This document shows positions 1 to 7,969 of a stretch of DNA of 64,000 nt, in pieces. Origin of the DNA: an uncultured Myxococcales bacterium (lineage in GTDB: Bacteria > Myxococcota_A > UBA9042 > DTJE01); contig CAIOFV010000129.1 in the NCBI GenBank assembly GCA_903857665.1, positions 1 through 64,000 of the forward strand. Direction: 5' to 3'. The stretch's first letter is position 1; the number at the start of each line of letters is the position of its first letter. The translations under genes were made by a program, and so were the position numbers. Below the pieces are notes generated by a model. That model saw nothing but the letters and a program-made list of their open reading frames with translations, was not told the origin of the DNA and made no database searches.

Positions 1-1
1 G

Positions 2-61
2 GCAAAGTCCCTGCGTTCCGGGAAGACACCCAACTCCTTGAGCCGGGAGACTCGACGTTGA
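2..61 (+). CDS. possible 3' end of an upstream gene
   Basis: The frame starting at base 2 is open from the window edge to a TGA at 59-61. That stop overlaps the TTG start of the next gene in a TTGA arrangement, the same kind of 4-nt overlap seen between most genes of this locus. The roughly 19 visible codons are rich in Ser and Arg and carry no recognisable motif. The call rests only on the overlap pattern, so it is weak. The frame of the following gene is also open to base 1. Confidence 0.25.
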   Translation, partial: AKSLRSGKTPNSLSRETRR

Positions 62-1278
62 AGTTCCTGCTTGTCTTTCCCTCGTGGCCGAAGCTTGCAC
101 ACCAGACGCGCTTCAACCTTCCCCCGCATGGTTCCGTGGTGATGGCGGCCGCCATTCCCGCCGGTGTCGAGGTGAGGTTCATCGACGAGAACGTGCAGGA
201 AACGCCGTTCACGGACGAGTGGGACTTCGTCGGCGTGTCGGTGATGCTCACGTCGCAACTGCCGCGGGCCTTCGAGGTCTGCCGGCGTTTCCGGGAGATG
301 GGCAAGGACGTGATCTTCGGCGGGATCGCGTCGATGCTGCACGCCGAGGAGGTGCAGAAGCACGCCAGCAGCCTGTTCCTGGGCGAGGCGGAAGGCCGCC
401 TGGAGGCCGTGTTCGCCGACCAGGCCGCCGGCAAGTTGAAGCCGGTCTACGATTTCCTGACCGACCACGCGCCGATCGAGTCGGTGGGGCCGGCGCGGCG
501 CTCGATCCTCGACCGGTCGTGCTACGAGCACAAGGGCGTGCGGATGGCCGATCTGTTCCACGCGTCGCGCGGCTGCCGCTTCAACTGCTTCCCCTGCTGC
601 ACGCCGTACCTGGGCGGCCGGAAGTTCCGGCCCCGGCCCATGGAACGGGTGGCCGAGGAACTGTCGCTGATCGACAACGATCGGCTGTTCGTGGTCGACA
701 ACTCGCTGGCGCAGGACAAGGAATGGGAAAAGGAGCTGTTCCGGACCATGATCCCGTTCAAGAAGCACTGGTGCAGCCACCCCATCGAGGACGACGACGA
801 GGTGCTGGCGCTGGCGGCCGAGGCCGGGTGCTGGTACGTGTACCAGGCCGTGTTCGACACGTCCGACTACATCCGCAACCGCATCAAGCGCTACAAGAGC
901 TTCGGCATCGGGGTCGAGGGGACCATCATCCTGGGGCTGGACAGCCATGACGAGGACGCGATCAAGCGGCTGGTCGATTTCCTGCTGGAGGTCGACCTGG
1001 ACCTGGCGGAATTCACCGTACTGACGCCCTTCGCGCACACGCCGGCACGCGACCAGATGGTGAAGCAGGGCCGCATCCTGACCAATGACCTGGCGCTTTA
1101 CAACGGCGGCAACGTCGTCTACCAGCCGAAGCTGCTGTCGCCGTCGCGGCTGCAGGAACTGTACCACTGGGCCTGGGAGACCTTCTACGCGGACGAGTCG
1201 CAGACCTACAAGATGTATCGGCTGTACAAGTCGATCCGCGATCAGTCCCGGCTGCCCGGCCGCTCGAAGCCCGTGTAA
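58..1278 (+). CDS. cobalamin-type radical SAM enzyme (locus-opening)
   Basis: 406 residues. The N-terminal ~130 residues look like the Rossmann-type B12-binding fold of class B radical SAM enzymes (MKFLLVFPSWPKL start, then VGVSVMLTSQ), but no DxHxxG base-off motif is visible. The [4Fe-4S]/SAM site is CRFNCFPC, with Cys173, Cys177 and Cys180 in the CxxxCxxC pattern. Family members do methylations, cyclisations and other radical chemistry; the substrate is unknown. The TTG start at 58 has a GGGAG site about 7 nt upstream, although the frame is open to the window edge. It converges on the acyltransferase gene at 1296. Its place beside acyltransferase, ACP and ketosynthase genes suggests it modifies the lipid or polyketide chain (inference). 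Confidence 0.8.
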   Translation: MKFLLVFPSWPKLAHQTRFNLPPHGSVVMAAAIPAGVEVRFIDENVQETPFTDEWDFVGVSVMLTSQLPRAFEVCRRFREMGKDVIFGGIASMLHAEEVQKHASSLFLGEAEGRLEAVFADQAAGKLKPVYDFLTDHAPIESVGPARRSILDRSCYEHKGVRMADLFHASRGCRFNCFPCCTPYLGGRKFRPRPMERVAEELSLIDNDRLFVVDNSLAQDKEWEKELFRTMIPFKKHWCSHPIEDDDEVLALAAEAGCWYVYQAVFDTSDYIRNRIKRYKSFGIGVEGTIILGLDSHDEDAIKRLVDFLLEVDLDLAEFTVLTPFAHTPARDQMVKQGRILTNDLALYNGGNVVYQPKLLSPSRLQELYHWAWETFYADESQTYKMYRLYKSIRDQSRLPGRSKPV

Positions 1279-1295
1279 TCCCCCGATCCCCCAGG

Positions 1296-2135
1296 CTACG
1301 CGTCCAGGTACCCGTACTTCGCATCCCCCTCGGCCACGGCCTTCTGGAGGCGCTGGCGGGCCTCGACCAGCAGGTCCGACGAGCGGGCGCCGGGCGTCGG
1401 GACGATGTCGGGCAGCACGCGCAGCCGGTAGGTGCAGCGGCGGGCGGCGTTGATGCTGACGGTGCCCTGGGGCATGAAGCGGGTGTCGGTGTGGATCGCG
1501 ACGGGGATGATCGGTACGCCGGCGTCCTTCGCCAGGTGGAAGGGAAAGTCCCGGAACGGCAGCAGGCGCCCGTCGGGGCTGCGCGTCCCCTCGGGGAAGA
1601 TGACCAGCGGCCGCCCCTCCGCCAGCAGGGCGCGGCACCGATCGAACGTGTTCTTCAGGGCCTCGCGATCGTTCCAGGCCGGCGGCATGGGCACGTAGCC
1701 CAGCAGCGAGAAGGGGGCCAGGATGAACGGCTTCCAGAAGTCCGGCATCGCGTTGCGCCGCTGGTCCTCGGGAGGCTTTTCGACGGGCTTCAGCAGGCAG
1801 GAGGCGTCGGGCAGCAGCCACATCAGGATCAGCACGTCCATCATCGTGCGATGGTTGGCCACGACGACCGCCGGGCCGCCCCGACGCAGGCGCTCGACGC
1901 CGGTCATTTCCGCGATCCGCAAGGCGCCGGTGGCCGCAAGCGATCGCACGAGCACGCCGTAGAACCCCCGCGTGAAGGCCCTCATGGGGCGGAGGACGGC
2001 GGGAAACGGGCGCGACAGCAGGCGCAGGGGCAGGAACAGCAGGAAGGTGGCGGCCAGCCCCACGACGGCCCACAGGAAGTAGAACACGAACGTGTGGAAG
2101 GCGCCGCGGATTCGGCGCCAGGGTCCGGCGGTCAT
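1296..2135 (-). CDS. PlsC-type 1-acyl-glycerol-phosphate-like acyltransferase
   Basis: 279 residues, a membrane-associated acyltransferase of the LPLAT/PlsC family. A hydrophobic stretch at about residues 15-42 should anchor it to the membrane. The catalytic HxxxxD is His95-Asp100 (NHRTMMD) and the glycerol-phosphate-binding block is FPEGTRS from residue 180. The family moves an acyl group from ACP or CoA to an acceptor lipid. Aryl polyene loci carry such enzymes to attach the chain to a lipid head group, the likely job here. The start at 2135 overlaps the upstream stop by 4 nt (ATGA); a longer in-frame reading was rejected because it runs antisense-like through the neighbour. Confidence 0.9.
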   Translation of the reverse strand: MTAGPWRRIRGAFHTFVFYFLWAVVGLAATFLLFLPLRLLSRPFPAVLRPMRAFTRGFYGVLVRSLAATGALRIAEMTGVERLRRGGPAVVVANHRTMMDVLILMWLLPDASCLLKPVEKPPEDQRRNAMPDFWKPFILAPFSLLGYVPMPPAWNDREALKNTFDRCRALLAEGRPLVIFPEGTRSPDGRLLPFRDFPFHLAKDAGVPIIPVAIHTDTRFMPQGTVSINAARRCTYRLRVLPDIVPTPGARSSDLLVEARQRLQKAVAEGDAKYGYLDA

Positions 2136-3580
2136 GCCTGCCCCCGTTCCCGGCGCAGCACGTCCAGCCGGTGGGCATGTCGCCGCTCCGCCGTGCGCCG
2201 ACCGCCAGCCACCATGGCGCGGAAGAGGCGCTCCGAGCGGGCCATGAGGCGGAAACCGAGGTCCCGCCACCGGGGGCGGTCCGCCAGCAGCCCGTTCAGC
2301 CGGTGATATCGGTAGTCCGCCCGCAGGTAGAACGACCATCGCAAGGCCATGTCCCGAAAAGCCAGGCGCGATGCGGTGACCGAATACCGGTCCGGTTCGT
2401 CCACGCCCTCGTCCATCGCCCGCTCCAGGCGACGGATTTCCAGGGCCACGGCCTGCCGGCGCACCTCCGGATCCGGGGGCGCGTCGGTCCACCGCCCGAC
2501 CACGCGAATCCCGGTCAGCGACAGGAACAGCGCCAGGTCGTCGCCCGCGAGGTCGGCGACGGGGCCGCCTCGCACCACGGCCACCGCGCCGGGAATGCCT
2601 GTGAACGGCGGACGGTGGCAGTCGCCCCACATCCGCTCGGCCAGGCGCCGCAAGGCCAGGTCCGGCATCGCCGCACCCGCGCGCGACACGACCACGACGG
2701 CACCGGCGCGGGACATGCGGCCGCGAACCGCCTGCAACGCGTCGGGCTGCACGCAGCGCCCGGCCAGTTCGCGGTTGCAGGCGTAGCATCCCGTGCAATG
2801 GCGCAGGCGGACCCGCGCCAGGTCCAGCACTTCGACCGGCCGCGTCGCAGCGTCGCGAATGGCGGCAATCGCTTCGGCGACCGAGGGATCCACGTCGGCG
2901 GAGGTGCCCGTCAGGACGAGGATCGGCGACGGCCCGGCAGGCAGGCCCCGCAGGTCCGGGCCCGGGGATGCCAGGTCCGACAGGGGGTCGCCGCGCCCCG
3001 GTCCGCGATCGGGCCCGGGCGCCAGCACCGAACGCTCCACCGGAAGGGAGCGGGCCGGCGGAACGGGCCCGCCCTGGACGACCTCCGCAATCTCGCCGGC
3101 GATCCGCTTCGCCAGGCGCACCAGCGGCTGGCCGCTCTCGAAACCGGTCACGGGGTTGCCCAGCACCGACACGTCGCCGATCCATCCGAATCCCAGTTGC
3201 TCGGACACCAGGCGCAGTCGGTCCAGCACCCGGTCGTCCTGGAACCTGGCCGAAGTGAGCAACGCCACGGCCCCGCGTCCCGCAAAGTCCGCGGTCGCCG
3301 TGGTCGTCAGCAGGCGGTCGAACAGCAGGCGCAGTCCCGACGGCACGCCGAAGGTGTAGAGGCCCAGCACCCACACCACGACCCGGGCGGACCGCATGCG
3401 CCCGACGAGGTCCTCCAGGCGCGGGTCCGAAGCCGGGTCGGCCTCTTCCAGGCCGAGGTCACCCAGCATCACGCGATCGACCTCGGTCCCGGCCGGCAGC
3501 GCGGCCTCGACATATTCCGACAGCCACAGGCTGGACGACTGGCGTCCCCGGGGGCTGGCACACACGAACAGCACGCTCAT
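2132..3580 (-). CDS. tandem flavodoxin-fold NAD(P)H:FMN reductase-like protein
   Basis: 482 residues with two flavodoxin-like halves. The first (residues 1 to ~185) opens with MSVLFVCASPRGRQSS, the beta-strand and phosphate loop of the NADPH-dependent FMN reductase/iron-sulfur flavoprotein family. The second (~205 to 400) restarts with ILVLTGTS and carries CTGCYACN plus a later Cys near residues 262-280, like the Cys cluster of that family. It should bind flavin and move electrons, either to the radical enzymes of this locus or to the growing chain (inference). The last ~90 residues are not recognised. It overlaps both neighbours by 4 nt, so it is part of one minus-strand operon with COG4648 and PlsC. 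Confidence 0.7.
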   Translation of the reverse strand: MSVLFVCASPRGRQSSSLWLSEYVEAALPAGTEVDRVMLGDLGLEEADPASDPRLEDLVGRMRSARVVVWVLGLYTFGVPSGLRLLFDRLLTTTATADFAGRGAVALLTSARFQDDRVLDRLRLVSEQLGFGWIGDVSVLGNPVTGFESGQPLVRLAKRIAGEIAEVVQGGPVPPARSLPVERSVLAPGPDRGPGRGDPLSDLASPGPDLRGLPAGPSPILVLTGTSADVDPSVAEAIAAIRDAATRPVEVLDLARVRLRHCTGCYACNRELAGRCVQPDALQAVRGRMSRAGAVVVVSRAGAAMPDLALRRLAERMWGDCHRPPFTGIPGAVAVVRGGPVADLAGDDLALFLSLTGIRVVGRWTDAPPDPEVRRQAVALEIRRLERAMDEGVDEPDRYSVTASRLAFRDMALRWSFYLRADYRYHRLNGLLADRPRWRDLGFRLMARSERLFRAMVAGGRRTAERRHAHRLDVLRRERGQA

Positions 3581-4266
3581 GGGCGACCTCCGGACCCTGG
3601 GGTCACCCCATGATCCTTCCTGCCCAGCAGGTGTGCCAGCAGCCGGTCATGCCAGGCCGTTCCGAAGCGCCCGAAGCGGAATTTGCGCACCAGGTACTCG
3701 GCCGCGAACAGCAGGCCCATCAGCACGTAAGCGATGCCGCCGACATACAGGGCCCAGGCCTCGACCGAGCCCCACATGACCAGGGCTTCGGCGATACCGG
3801 CGTTGACGACGAAGAACACGACCCAGACCCAGGTGACGACGCGGCAATGGCGGACTTCCGCATCGGACAGGTCCGGCGTGATCAAGCGGGCGTAGCGTTC
3901 GATCATGGGCGGGGGACGCATCAGGCTGGACCCGAAGGTCACCAGCAGGAAGGCGCTGATCAGCACGGGCATCTGCTGCAGGAACACTGGACTGTCGTAC
4001 ACGAAGGTCCAGACGCACAGCAGCGCGATGCCGCCGACCTGCACCATCACCGTGCGGAAGCCCTTGTTCCCCCACAGGCGGGCACGGACCCCCCACAGCG
4101 CCAGCATGCCCAGCACCAGCGTCGCCGTGGATTTCGCGCCCCACTGCGTCAGCGAGAAATACACCAGGAACGGGTACCCGACGAACAGGGCGCCGATGAG
4201 GATGCCCACGAGGGGCGACCGGGGGACACGGGAAGGAGGGGGCGGTTCAATCCGGGCGTCGGGCAT
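3577..4266 (-). CDS. COG4648-type polytopic membrane protein
   Basis: 229 residues with about six hydrophobic segments (roughly residues 18-38, 45-60, 72-88, 97-113, 142-162 and 168-190) and a basic C-terminal tail. Composition and setting match the COG4648 membrane proteins that accompany acyl carrier proteins and acyltransferases in aryl polyene loci; their biochemical role is not established. It lies 27 nt after the ACP gene and overlaps the flavodoxin-like gene by 4 nt. A role in moving or anchoring the lipid product at the inner membrane is inference. Confidence 0.7.
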   Translation of the reverse strand: MPDARIEPPPPSRVPRSPLVGILIGALFVGYPFLVYFSLTQWGAKSTATLVLGMLALWGVRARLWGNKGFRTVMVQVGGIALLCVWTFVYDSPVFLQQMPVLISAFLLVTFGSSLMRPPPMIERYARLITPDLSDAEVRHCRVVTWVWVVFFVVNAGIAEALVMWGSVEAWALYVGGIAYVLMGLLFAAEYLVRKFRFGRFGTAWHDRLLAHLLGRKDHGVTPGSGGRP

Positions 4267-4293
4267 GGGCCTTCCTGGGCGCGGGGACCGGGT

Positions 4294-4566
4294 TCAGATC
4301 GTCCCGGCCAGGCGCTGGCGCACGAGGTCGGCCAGGGTGGCGATGGAGAAGAAGTACTTCTTCGTCTCCTTGTCCGGCTGGACCTTGATCCCGAAGCGCT
4401 TTTCGACCGCCATCGCGATTTCGAGTGCATCGATGGAATCCAGGCCCAGGCCGTCGCCGAACAGGGGCGCGTCGTCCCCGATCTGGTCCGCGGGGGTGTC
4501 GAGGTTGAGGGCCTCCACGATCACGCGCTTGATTTCGCCGTTCAGGTCCGCGGGAATGTCGGCCAT
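4294..4566 (-). CDS. acyl carrier protein
   Basis: 90 residues, a normal ACP length. The phosphopantetheine attachment site is Ser44 in GLGLDSIDALE, followed by the acidic helix that docks partner enzymes. I chose the ATG at 4566, one base after the AcpS stop, rather than a longer reading. It is the only carrier protein seen in the window, so it should carry the chain for both sets of ketosynthases in this locus. It sits directly behind its likely activating enzyme. Confidence 0.93.
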   Translation of the reverse strand: MADIPADLNGEIKRVIVEALNLDTPADQIGDDAPLFGDGLGLDSIDALEIAMAVEKRFGIKVQPDKETKKYFFSIATLADLVRQRLAGTI

Positions 4567-4567
4567 G

Positions 4568-4972
4568 TCAGTCCTCCGATGGGTCCGGCCCGGCTTCGGG
4601 CAGGGTTTCCAGCATCGCGAACGCGATCGCGTTGTCGCCGGCATGGGACAGGGACAGGTGGAACCGTCCCCGCGCCGCCTCGACCCGCCGCGCCGCCTCG
4701 CCCTTCAATTCCACCGAGGGCGCGCCATCGGGCCCGCGGGCGACCACGATGTCCCGGAAGTCCACGCCGGACCCCCAGCCCGTGCCCAGGGCCTTCATGA
4801 CGGCCTCCTTCGCAGCGAACCTCGCTGCGAAGTGCTGGAAGGGATGAGCCATCGAGCGGCAGTACGCCGACTCGGACGGATCGAAGACCTTTTCTTCCAG
4901 CCCGGAAGTCCGTTCCATGCGACGCCGGAGGTCCTCGATGACCACGATGTCGGTGCCGACCCCGCGGACCAT
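4568..4972 (-). CDS. acpS: holo-ACP synthase (4'-phosphopantetheinyl transferase)
   Basis: 134 residues, the usual AcpS size. It moves 4'-phosphopantetheine from CoA to the ACP serine. The Mg2+-binding residues fit GTDIVVIEDL near the N-terminus (Asp8) and the FAAKEAVMKAL helix (Glu at about 56), and the C-terminal SLSHAGDNAIAFA matches the family. The ACP gene starts one base downstream, so the pair is translationally coupled. It may be cluster-dedicated rather than the housekeeping enzyme. About 120 bases separate it from the acyl-CoA synthetase gene upstream, and I see no clear promoter there. Confidence 0.93.
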   Translation of the reverse strand: MVRGVGTDIVVIEDLRRRMERTSGLEEKVFDPSESAYCRSMAHPFQHFAARFAAKEAVMKALGTGWGSGVDFRDIVVARGPDGAPSVELKGEAARRVEAARGRFHLSLSHAGDNAIAFAMLETLPEAGPDPSED

Positions 4973-5093
4973 GGACGACCGCCGTCAAAGCGCCGCAGAA
5001 CACCTGCGAAGGCGCCGGAAACGCTACCAGACCGGGCCGGGGGCGTCAAGGCGCGCGGGGCAGCGCGCCGGCCCGCGAACAGGTTCGCCGGCT

Positions 5094-7181
5094 TCAACCC
5101 GGCGTCCGCCGGATGCGCACGTCCAGGGCCGGAGCGCCCCGGCCCACGGGGAGGACGGCCACCGGGTTCAGGTCGATTTCGCAGGCTTCAGGAAGCGCCT
5201 GGGCCAGCAGGGACAGGCGCACCATCGCGTCGGCCAGGGCGTCGAGGTCGGCAGGTGGACCGCCCCCGCGGCCGTTGAAGCGCGCCCGGCCTCGCAGCGA
5301 GCCGATCAGGCGCCGGGCGGCAACGGCGTCCAGCGGAGCGAGGGCGAACGCCACGTCGCGATCCGATTCCACCGTCACGCCTCCCAGGCCCGCCATCACC
5401 AGGGGCATCCCGGGGGCCGGCACGACCACGCCGAGGATCGCCTCGACACCGCCCGACACCTCCCGCTGGGCCAGCAGCGGCGCGCCCGGGAACCGCGCCC
5501 ACAGAGACGCGGCCTCCCGGGCCAGCGACACGGCGTCCGCGATCCCCAGCACCACCGCGCGGGCCGCCGACTTGTGCACGAGGCCCGGCGCGTCTGCCTT
5601 CAGGACCAGCGGGAACCCGAGCGTGCGCGCGGCCAGGTCCAGGTCCTCCGGCCGGCGGATCGGCACGATCGGCGTCGAGGCGATCCCGGCCGCGGCCAGC
5701 AGCCCGTAGGCATCCAACTGGGACAGCCACCCGTCCGGACCCGGCGCCGCGCGGTCGAACAGGGTCCGCAGGCCATCGCCATCGACCAGGCCCTCGGGCG
5801 GCCGGATCGCCGGGCGCGCCCGCAGGCCGCCCAGCCGCGCCATCAGCGCCATCGCCCGCGCCGCTTCCTCCGGGAACTCGAACACCGGCACGCCGGCCGA
5901 CTGCAGGCGCTGGACGACGCCCGCCCACCGGGCATCCGTCATCACGTTGACGATCACGGGCTTGTCCGAGGCCTTCGCCATCCCCGCCACCGCGTCGGCG
6001 ACCCCGTCGCAGTCCACGAAGAACGGGGTGACCATGGAAAGGACCAGCCCGTCCACCTCGGGCGCCGCCAGCAGCGTTCCCAGGGCCGCCCGGAACGGGT
6101 CCGGGCCCGCGGTCGCGGCCAGGTCCACCAGCGTGCCGACCGTCGCGTAGGGCGACTGCGAAGCGGCCAGCATCGCCCGGGTCGCATCGGCCAGCGGGGC
6201 GGGTTCCAGGCCCAGGGCGCACGCCTCGTCCAGCGCCACGATCCCCGGACCGCCCGCGTTGCAGACCACCGCGATCCGCCGCCCGCGTGGCAGGGGCTGC
6301 CAGGCGAAGGCCGTCGCCGCCTGCACGGCGGCCTGGACCGAAGGCATCCGCAGCGCCCCGGCCCGGTCCAGGATCGCGTCGAGGACCGATTCCCCGGTCG
6401 CCAGCGCGCCGGTATGCGACGTCACCGCCCGCGCCCCCGCCTCGGTGCGACCGGACTTCAGCACCAGCAGCACCTTGTCCCGCGCCGCCCGCACGGCCGC
6501 GTCCCGGAAGGCGGCGAGGTCCCGCACGGACTCGAGGTCCAGCAGGATCACCTGGGTCCCCTCGTCGTCCGCCGCCGCGGCCAGCAGCTCCGTAAGGTCG
6601 ACGTCCGACGCGTTGCCCGGGCTGGCGTACCAGCGCAGGCCCACGCCCGCCCGCCGGAGGTGCAGGTTCAGCAGCTCGGCGATCCCGCCGCTTTGCGCCA
6701 GGATCGTCACCGGCCCGGCGACCAGCGGGGTGAACGTGAAGCTGGCATACAGGCGGACGTCCGGATCGCCGTTCATGACGCCCTGGGCGTTGGGCCCCAC
6801 CAGCCGGATCCCGTGACGTCGGGCCGTCGCCAGCGCGCGCGCCTCCAGCGCGGCGCCTTGCTCGCCGGTCTCGGCGAACCCAGCCGAGTGGACGATCGCA
6901 GCCCGCACGCCCGCCCGTCCGCATGCCTCCAGGGCTTCCGGCACCCGATCGGCGCGCAGGGCGATGTTGACCAGGTCCACCGGCCCGGGGATGGCCTCGA
7001 TCGAGGCGAACGCGGGCAGGTCGCAGATCACCGCGTCGGAGGGATGGACCGGGTAGATGCCGCCCGTGAATCCCGAGTCGCGCAGGTTGCGGACCACGCG
7101 GTTCCCGATGCTCAGTTCCTTCGTCGAAGCCCCCAGCACGGCGACGCCGCGAGGCCGGAACAGGGCGTCCAGGCTGCTCAT
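5094..7181 (-). CDS. ADP-forming acyl-CoA synthetase (alpha-beta fusion)
   Basis: 695 residues, the length of single-chain ADP-forming acetyl/aryl-CoA synthetases. Order: CoA-binding Rossmann domain (FRPRGVAVLGAS at residue ~7), succinyl-CoA-synthetase-like ligase domains with the phospho-His candidate His256 in TSHTGAL, then a C-terminal ATP-grasp domain from about residue 480. It converts an acid, CoA and ATP to acyl-CoA, ADP and phosphate, reversibly. Some family members act on aryl acids. It ends the four-gene operon and overlaps the dehydratase activator by 4 nt. I infer that it loads a 2-hydroxy or aryl acid as CoA thioester; the substrate is not readable from sequence. Confidence 0.88.
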   Translation of the reverse strand: MSSLDALFRPRGVAVLGASTKELSIGNRVVRNLRDSGFTGGIYPVHPSDAVICDLPAFASIEAIPGPVDLVNIALRADRVPEALEACGRAGVRAAIVHSAGFAETGEQGAALEARALATARRHGIRLVGPNAQGVMNGDPDVRLYASFTFTPLVAGPVTILAQSGGIAELLNLHLRRAGVGLRWYASPGNASDVDLTELLAAAADDEGTQVILLDLESVRDLAAFRDAAVRAARDKVLLVLKSGRTEAGARAVTSHTGALATGESVLDAILDRAGALRMPSVQAAVQAATAFAWQPLPRGRRIAVVCNAGGPGIVALDEACALGLEPAPLADATRAMLAASQSPYATVGTLVDLAATAGPDPFRAALGTLLAAPEVDGLVLSMVTPFFVDCDGVADAVAGMAKASDKPVIVNVMTDARWAGVVQRLQSAGVPVFEFPEEAARAMALMARLGGLRARPAIRPPEGLVDGDGLRTLFDRAAPGPDGWLSQLDAYGLLAAAGIASTPIVPIRRPEDLDLAARTLGFPLVLKADAPGLVHKSAARAVVLGIADAVSLAREAASLWARFPGAPLLAQREVSGGVEAILGVVVPAPGMPLVMAGLGGVTVESDRDVAFALAPLDAVAARRLIGSLRGRARFNGRGGGPPADLDALADAMVRLSLLAQALPEACEIDLNPVAVLPVGRGAPALDVRIRRTPG

Positions 7182-7969
7182 TGCGACGCCTCCCCGCCCC
7201 TCATCGCCACCAGGGCCGCGCCCAGCGCGCCGGTCATCTGGGGCTTCGCGGGCACCAGCACGGGGCGCCCCAGCACGGCCTCGAAGCGCCGCACCAGCAC
7301 CCCGCCGGGCCGCGCCGCGCCGCCCGTCAACACGATTTCGTCGCGCAGCGGGGCCATTTCGACCACGCGCCGGACCACCGCGTCGTACACCCCCAGAGCG
7401 ATGTCCTCGACGGCGCGCCCGCCGCGGATCAGGGACAGCAACTCGCTCTTCGCGAACACCGTGCAGAACGACGACAGGGCCACCGCCTCTCCGCCGCGGG
7501 CCGCCAGCGTCTCCAGGCCCGCCGGCGTGGTGTCCAGGCGCGCCGCCATTTCTTCCAGGAACGCCCCCGTCCCGGACGCGCACCGACGATTCATCTGGAA
7601 GGACTTGCGCCGGCCGTCGGGCCCCAGCACGATGACCTTGGTGTCCTGCCCCCCGACGTCGATCAGCGTCACGGCCCGCCGGAACAGGTGCCAGCCGGCG
7701 ACCGCCTGGCACGTCAGCTCGGTGACCGCCCCGTCGGCGAACGCGACGTTGTCCCGGCCGTATCCCGTCGCTACGGTCCTCGCGATGCCTTCGGCCGCCG
7801 CCCCGGGGAGCGCCCCCAGCAGGTCCGCCCGCAACGCCGCCGCCACGACATCGAAGGCCACTCCGGTCCGGCGCACGGCCTCGGCCGCCACCTCGCCTTC
7901 GGCATCCACCAGCACCGCCTTCGCGTAGGACGACCCGACGTCGACGCCGCACCAGAAGGGCCCGTTCAT
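7178..7969 (-). CDS. 2-hydroxyacyl-CoA dehydratase activator ATPase (HgdC/BadF family)
   Basis: 263 residues, matching the ~260 of HgdC-type activators. It has the ASKHA ATPase fold: phosphate-1 loop GVDVGSSYAKA, DVGGQDTK at ~104 and a C-terminal TGGAA. The two Cys that each subunit of the homodimer gives to the bridging [4Fe-4S] cluster are Cys130 (RRCASGTGAF) and Cys169 (SSFCTVFAKSE), spaced as in HgdC. It hydrolyses ATP to push one electron into the dehydratase. It overlaps both neighbours by 4 nt, so supply of dehydratase and activator is coupled. Confidence 0.92.
   Translation of the reverse strand: MNGPFWCGVDVGSSYAKAVLVDAEGEVAAEAVRRTGVAFDVVAAALRADLLGALPGAAAEGIARTVATGYGRDNVAFADGAVTELTCQAVAGWHLFRRAVTLIDVGGQDTKVIVLGPDGRRKSFQMNRRCASGTGAFLEEMAARLDTTPAGLETLAARGGEAVALSSFCTVFAKSELLSLIRGGRAVEDIALGVYDAVVRRVVEMAPLRDEIVLTGGAARPGGVLVRRFEAVLGRPVLVPAKPQMTGALGAALVAMRGGEASQ

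Noticed and set aside
1296..3374. Single 692-residue acyltransferase with long N-terminal extension
   Set aside because: The extension is a shadow of the flavodoxin-like gene; an ATGA overlap at 2132-2135 fixes the PlsC start.
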